DNA of 64,000 nt. Origin: Botryotinia globosa (lineage: Eukaryota; Ascomycota; Leotiomycetes; Helotiales; Sclerotiniaceae). Of this stretch, positions 59,334 to 64,000 are shown one piece after another (position 1 is the stretch's first letter; every line of letters begins with the position of its first letter). A program made the position numbers and the translations under genes. Where the stretch lies: assembly GCA_014898425.1 (NCBI GenBank), contig RCSZ01000010.1:1984001-2048000 (forward strand), read 5' to 3'. The notes beneath the pieces are model-generated. The model searched no databases. It worked only from the letters and a program-made list of their open reading frames with translations, and was not told the origin of the DNA.

Positions 59334-62300
59334 TTGTCTCTATGGGGCAGCGCACATAGGTTTGGGCCTTCGAGCTAGAAGCCGTGTATGATTATGAATT
59401 TACTCCGTATGAGTGAGAACGACGGTACTACCGTACCCACACGTCCCGGCAATTGGCTCCGTGACCCGTTGGGCTAAAGATGAGGGAGATTTCAAAGAGG
59501 GAAGATTATTTAGAAATTATTATTGTTTGCAGGCAACTCACATGGAGGAAACCCTGCCCTGTCACAACTTGGGTGGATTAGGTCTTGGGCTCGGTAGCGT
59601 CGTGGATCAGGGAAAAAAAAGGATAGTGACCATGGCTCGACTCGCAGGGGCTATGGCATTTCTTACTTGCGGCGGCGGTGTGAATGGTGGAGGGAGGAAA
59701 ATGTGAAAGTTTGAGAATGCTTGGGCTTTGATGACACTACCATAGTACCATCCATCATAACATGTTTTGTTTTGCTTCTGCTGGTGGAGCGTGAGTGTTG
59801 CGGTTATGCCAAAACAGGTATTAGATGCCATTTCTCTTCACACACACTAGGGCTCATTCTCGATAGACGCATTCTTGGACCTTCTCAACTTCAGTTACCT
59901 ACATGGAGACAATGACATGATGGTCTCATTCCATCTGTCCATTCGCTACATGCATTCTATTTATTGGGTGTGAAGATCACCCCGGAAAATACTTCGACAA
60001 GGCAGGGAATACAACCTGGACAGACATCATCAAGTGTGCTGTGCTACTTTCCTTTCTGTAGTCATGAACGGAAAGGTGTAAGTAATATTGTGTTGTATTA
60101 TTCCAACTGCAGTCGATGTGCAAAAAGTAATGATACTCTAACCTTCAGCTTTTTCCCTCCCTCGTGTTCGCTTTGGGCATTCCGACTACTGCCAGGCTTT
60201 TCCAAATGGAGTGCTAGATGCGATGATTTAGCCCAGAAGAGCTTCATTTGGCTCATACGTCGGCAATCCATTTGCTGTAGAAGGCCAAACTTGGAATACA
60301 CTTTATCATGGCCTTTCGAAAGCAAGAGGTCTGAGTGGTTAGTGCGTGTAATCACAGGTGCGGGGGTTGATTTCCAGGTTGATTTCCTTCCTCATCCAAT
60401 TTTTAAGTCACAACAGAGGGCGCGCTGAACGGAAGCAACAGTCTTAACGTTCAACCCCACGACAGCTGATACCAAATGACATTCCAATGAGTCCAGGTGC
60501 TTCTTCACTCAAGGTTTCCTTCGGGGCTCAAGCTTTTCCCTGCATGGCCTCCGTGTCATGTCAAGCAATATTAAAAGTTGGCTTACAACATGTGTTGCGG
60601 GCAGCTGCATCATTCGCCGGCTTTCCACAGTTCTGTTGCATTCTCAAATTTCGATATCGTGAAGATTACAATTGTCTATCATTCGGTTGCATTGCCGCTA
60701 GATACCACCCTACATCTCACCTCGAAGTTTCAAGGGCCTAAAAGTCAGCAATTGTAGTCAAGGCGCGAAGAAAGGACTATTTCCGAAGATCAAATAGAAG
60801 CCAATGGTAGGGTTACTATCGGTACGCACATCGGTTGCCATACCGTGACTTACAGCCTCTGACTTTGTAGCTCTTTCCACGGCGATTGCCCGCGAACAAG
60901 AGGTATATCCACAACAGCTCCGTTATGGAAGTGGCCATGTTACATAGAGAATAGCAAAACTAGGATAAAGCATGGCTACCCTGCCTGCTGAAAAGATAGC
61001 GACTTGCTTTTGTCGTATCTAATTGGGATTTACTGGGGATCTTGTCCCGAGACCCAGAGCAGTGGAATATGCCCTGTATTGGCCCTGTACTCGATTCGGC
61101 CCCGTCGATTTCTAATCTTTTGTGCCTCGCTAACTAACATACTCGGATAAGATCTATTGATAGATTAGCAATCCGGCCAGGCGGCCTTGCAAATCAAATG
61201 ACTTAGCTACAGTGTTTTCGATTCAAGATTTGATCATTACTAGTCAGGGGTATTTGACCCAAAGGAAATGGAAAAGATACAGCAGAAAGATGATGGGATC
61301 CCCATGGATGATAATAGACGAAAAGAGCAGGGTAAAAAAAGCATGGTAACACAAGAACATCCCCGGTAGCTATTCCTTGCAGTGCAGCTTGCCCGCTTTA
61401 CTTGATCGGAGGGGGTTTTCGTAATGGTACTCTTGAAATGTAGCTTGCACAGATACATGTCTTCACAAAGGGTACAGATGATCTGGTTTCGATCCCTCAG
61501 CAAATGTGGCAGGACGGGATAGGTTGAAGATAATCGTAGCAGCAGTAACGTAATGCTTAATATATTTAAGGTAACGATGATCTATCACCGAGTGCTATAC
61601 GTATGTTTATATGCTACATATATGTATGTAGGTGTCCTCAAGCCTCTGTTGGTTCTTTGTTGGCTATAGTAAGCGTAAGCTGCGTTTAACAACTTCGAGA
61701 GAAGTTACTACATACTCGAAAATTGCAGGGACCAGTAAGAAATTGGATTCCGAGTCACAAAGTTACTTTTCTTAGCTCACTTTATGTTACCCTATACAGC
61801 AAGTGGCAGAATTCTCAAAGTCTACTCTCGTGTAGATCGAACAAGCTGCGAGATGCAAGTAGCACGAAGGTAAATTTGGATTTATTTTCCGTCTTGCACT
61901 AAATACGTCAATTGTCGAAGCAATATCCATACAAGAATCTCCGTCAACAGGTCAAGGATCGGGCTCTAGGAAGACCGTTGGTGCCGCGGAATCGGGACAC
62001 AGGAACATGGATTAGAGAAGAAATGAAAGCTTCCTCGAATGTTCCATTCGAAAGGAAATGAGCCTTAGCGCCTTTGCGTCCTTGGAAGTTTGTTTCGCAT
62101 ACGAAGATGGAGCCAAATGACAAGGTTATGCAACTTAATTTTCAATGGGTCAAACAACTAGGGGAAATGAAAAATTGGATCGATTGGATTGGATCGAAGC
62201 CAACTCGCAGCAAGCCGAAAAAGCCATATGAGAGAAAACCGGTCTTTGCCACGTTTTGCTGTGAACTTGTGGCACCCCATCTTCGATAAATGACGATCAT

Positions 62301-62420
62301 TATAGGGGGTGCCGTAGCTGGAAGGCTGGTAGAACTTAGAAGGGTTCAAAACTATTCCCAGGTCAGGGGTGATTTCCTTAGTGGAGCACCCTCAGCTACA
62401 TTCCAAGATAAAAGGGGCTC

Positions 62421-62462
62421 AAGCAGAAGCAGAAGCAGAAGCAGAAGCAGAAGCAGAAGCAG
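62421..62462. repeat. (AAGCAG)7 hexanucleotide repeat
   Basis: Seven perfect copies over 42 bp. The unit length is a multiple of three, which would suit a coding repeat (Lys-Gln or Leu-Leu type on the other strand), but the surrounding frame is not convincing. Confidence 0.92.
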
Positions 62463-64000
62463 TTTGTAACTAATAACTCTAGTAGCAAAGGCTAAAAGAT
62501 GGTGTGCTTGTTCCAAGATCAGAAAGCAGGCCAAGGTTGGCTGATTGGGATCAGAGAGCTTCGCGGAAGTTCTTCCTAGACCCGTAGCGAGTAAATCCGA
62601 ACGAATGATGTTATGAATTCGATGGTTTGCCATCTGAAAAAACTTTCGAGTGATATGGTTTAATATTTGGCGTGGTCGTGCAAAAGTTTGAACTGAACCT
62701 ATCTCGGGGCCATGTCTTGACGCTTACCGGCGCAGGATAAGTGTTCCGAACTTCCCATTCAGCTTTTTTTTTGTTCTTGGCTATGTGTTACACAAATATC
62801 AAGTTGGCCAAAATTTCTTACAGTATTCGCAATTTTGACGCCGAGGGGTTTAACGAAGCGATGAAGGGGTACAAAAGCCTCAGTAGACGCCTTGTATTCT
62901 AGAAGGACAAAAAAAAGGATCCGGCACTGGTTCTATGGATCTAATTATCGATCCATTCATACACATCATACACATACATCATACACATCGCACTTTCGGG
63001 GTGTTTTTTTTTTAACCCCCAATGTCTCTCTCACAACTCCATCCATTTTTTCTGTTCTCCTTCTTATATTCGTAAAGTACATATCGCCCAAGTTCCCGTC
63101 CAACAACAACGCTGTTCCCTGAATACACAGAGTGGTTCTCAGTTCCCACCCAACATTCAATTCCCGAGAACAATATCTGTGTAACTAACTTTCTATTTAT
63201 TTGAAAAGACCAATGAAATTGTTAATCTCGAATTGATACACCGCCAGTCGTGAGTTCTCGTTCCTGCGATAGTTTTCCTTTTTCCTCAAATCTCGATGTT
63301 GTTCAATAGATTCACGCCACAATCCAAGGGGTTGTTTGATTTGATGATTGACTGTATTGCTTCGCGGAATTTCGGATGTCGAATTCTGATGGGTGGTACT
63401 GTTGGTATATGCACTTATGCTTCTCAAGTACTCTATTTGCTCATTTTACGATTTGGAGGGGTCACAGGATTCTCGGAAACATCTATCCTGCATCGTTTGC
63501 TAAGTAATAATCCTGTGGTTTTTCTTTTTTCGGGTGCAAAATGAAGATCCCGGAGACCCGCGAACACCACTTCTGGGAGACATTTTTGGATTGCGACCTT
63601 CTACAGACCTATATGACTGCTGCAATGTCGCGCACTACATGAGATGCATCTGAGATTTGTGGCGTGGTACTTAGGCTTTGAAGTCAAAATCTTACTATCC
63701 GCTCAAAGATCTTCATGTGTCCTTATTTCTTGCCCAGTGAAGAAAGTATTCCGATGGTTGAGACTCCGGACAGAGTCAAAAAAAAATCACTCCATGGGTT
63801 TGGGAAGTCATCCGGCGCATCGAACGTGCATTGCAGCGGCTACGTACATTGCAGCCCAGTCACATATCAGCAGTACCGAGAAATTCTATCGGTGGATCGT
63901 GATACGTCAAAATGCCATTGACCGTCCTTGATCTTAACTGAATAGATTTGCGGCACTGCGTCGAGATGTGGCATCAAGAGACAATTCTCCGGCCAATCAG

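Larger units (their letters stand above)
58785..64000. other. Gene-poor right end
   Basis: In about 5.2 kb I find no open frame with protein character. The longest (154 residues, 59964-60428) has no family features. Simple repeats are present. A pyrimidine-rich stretch with TCTCTC and CCATCC runs at about 62960-63180 and resembles fungal leader or promoter DNA, so a gene starting beyond the right edge with a long 5' leader is possible. Confidence 0.5.

Noticed and set aside
59964..60428. 154-residue plus-strand frame
   Set aside because: No recognisable domain or splice-compatible neighbours; chance length in gene-poor DNA.

Overview
The window reads as nuclear DNA of a filamentous ascomycete (Pezizomycotina). 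Genes carry short introns of about 45-90 bp with GT-AG borders, and their products are typical of this group: conventional kinesin, Zn2Cys6 and MFS proteins, a 2EXR protein, a DUF3632 fragment and a SigF-like NTF2 protein. Gene-dense DNA of moderate GC alternates with very AT-rich blocks whose repeat copies differ by C/T and G/A transitions, the signature of repeat-induced point mutation (RIP). A leotiomycete such as Botrytis or Sclerotinia would fit, but that is an impression and was not tested.

Layout. 1-7180 is an extremely AT-rich, gene-free block holding decayed repeats and a long 7-bp satellite. 8519-20216 holds an ACS-family MFS transporter, the mismatch repair gene msh3 (a pogo-like MITE lies just upstream), a zinc-finger protein and bet2. 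20340-21722 is a RIP-like island with nested terminal repeats. 24065-30977 holds a decayed alpha/beta hydrolase, a membrane-anchored gamma-glutamylcyclotransferase-like protein, a SAM methyltransferase and a DapA-family aldolase. 33203-33678 is a second TA-flanked MITE. It is followed by a broken 2EXR gene and a GPI-anchored wall protein. 39166-47184 is a housekeeping block: conventional kinesin, RAD6, mitochondrial-type acetyl-CoA acetyltransferase and a SigF-like NTF2 membrane protein. 48095-51083 holds poorly conserved or truncated small genes. 52095-58784 holds a large Zn2Cys6 regulator next to a DHA1-type MFS transporter. 58785-64000 is gene-poor, with simple repeats and a pyrimidine-rich stretch that may be the leader of a gene beyond the right edge.

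There are no operons. RAD6 and the thiolase gene share a divergent promoter region, and msh3 and the zinc-finger gene converge. Exon structures were derived by hand from splice motifs, reading frame and family similarity. I found no clear new multi-gene system. The most unusual items are the decayed hydrolase with a stop at a conserved tryptophan, a GC-AG intron, two TA-flanked MITEs and the nested repeat island.
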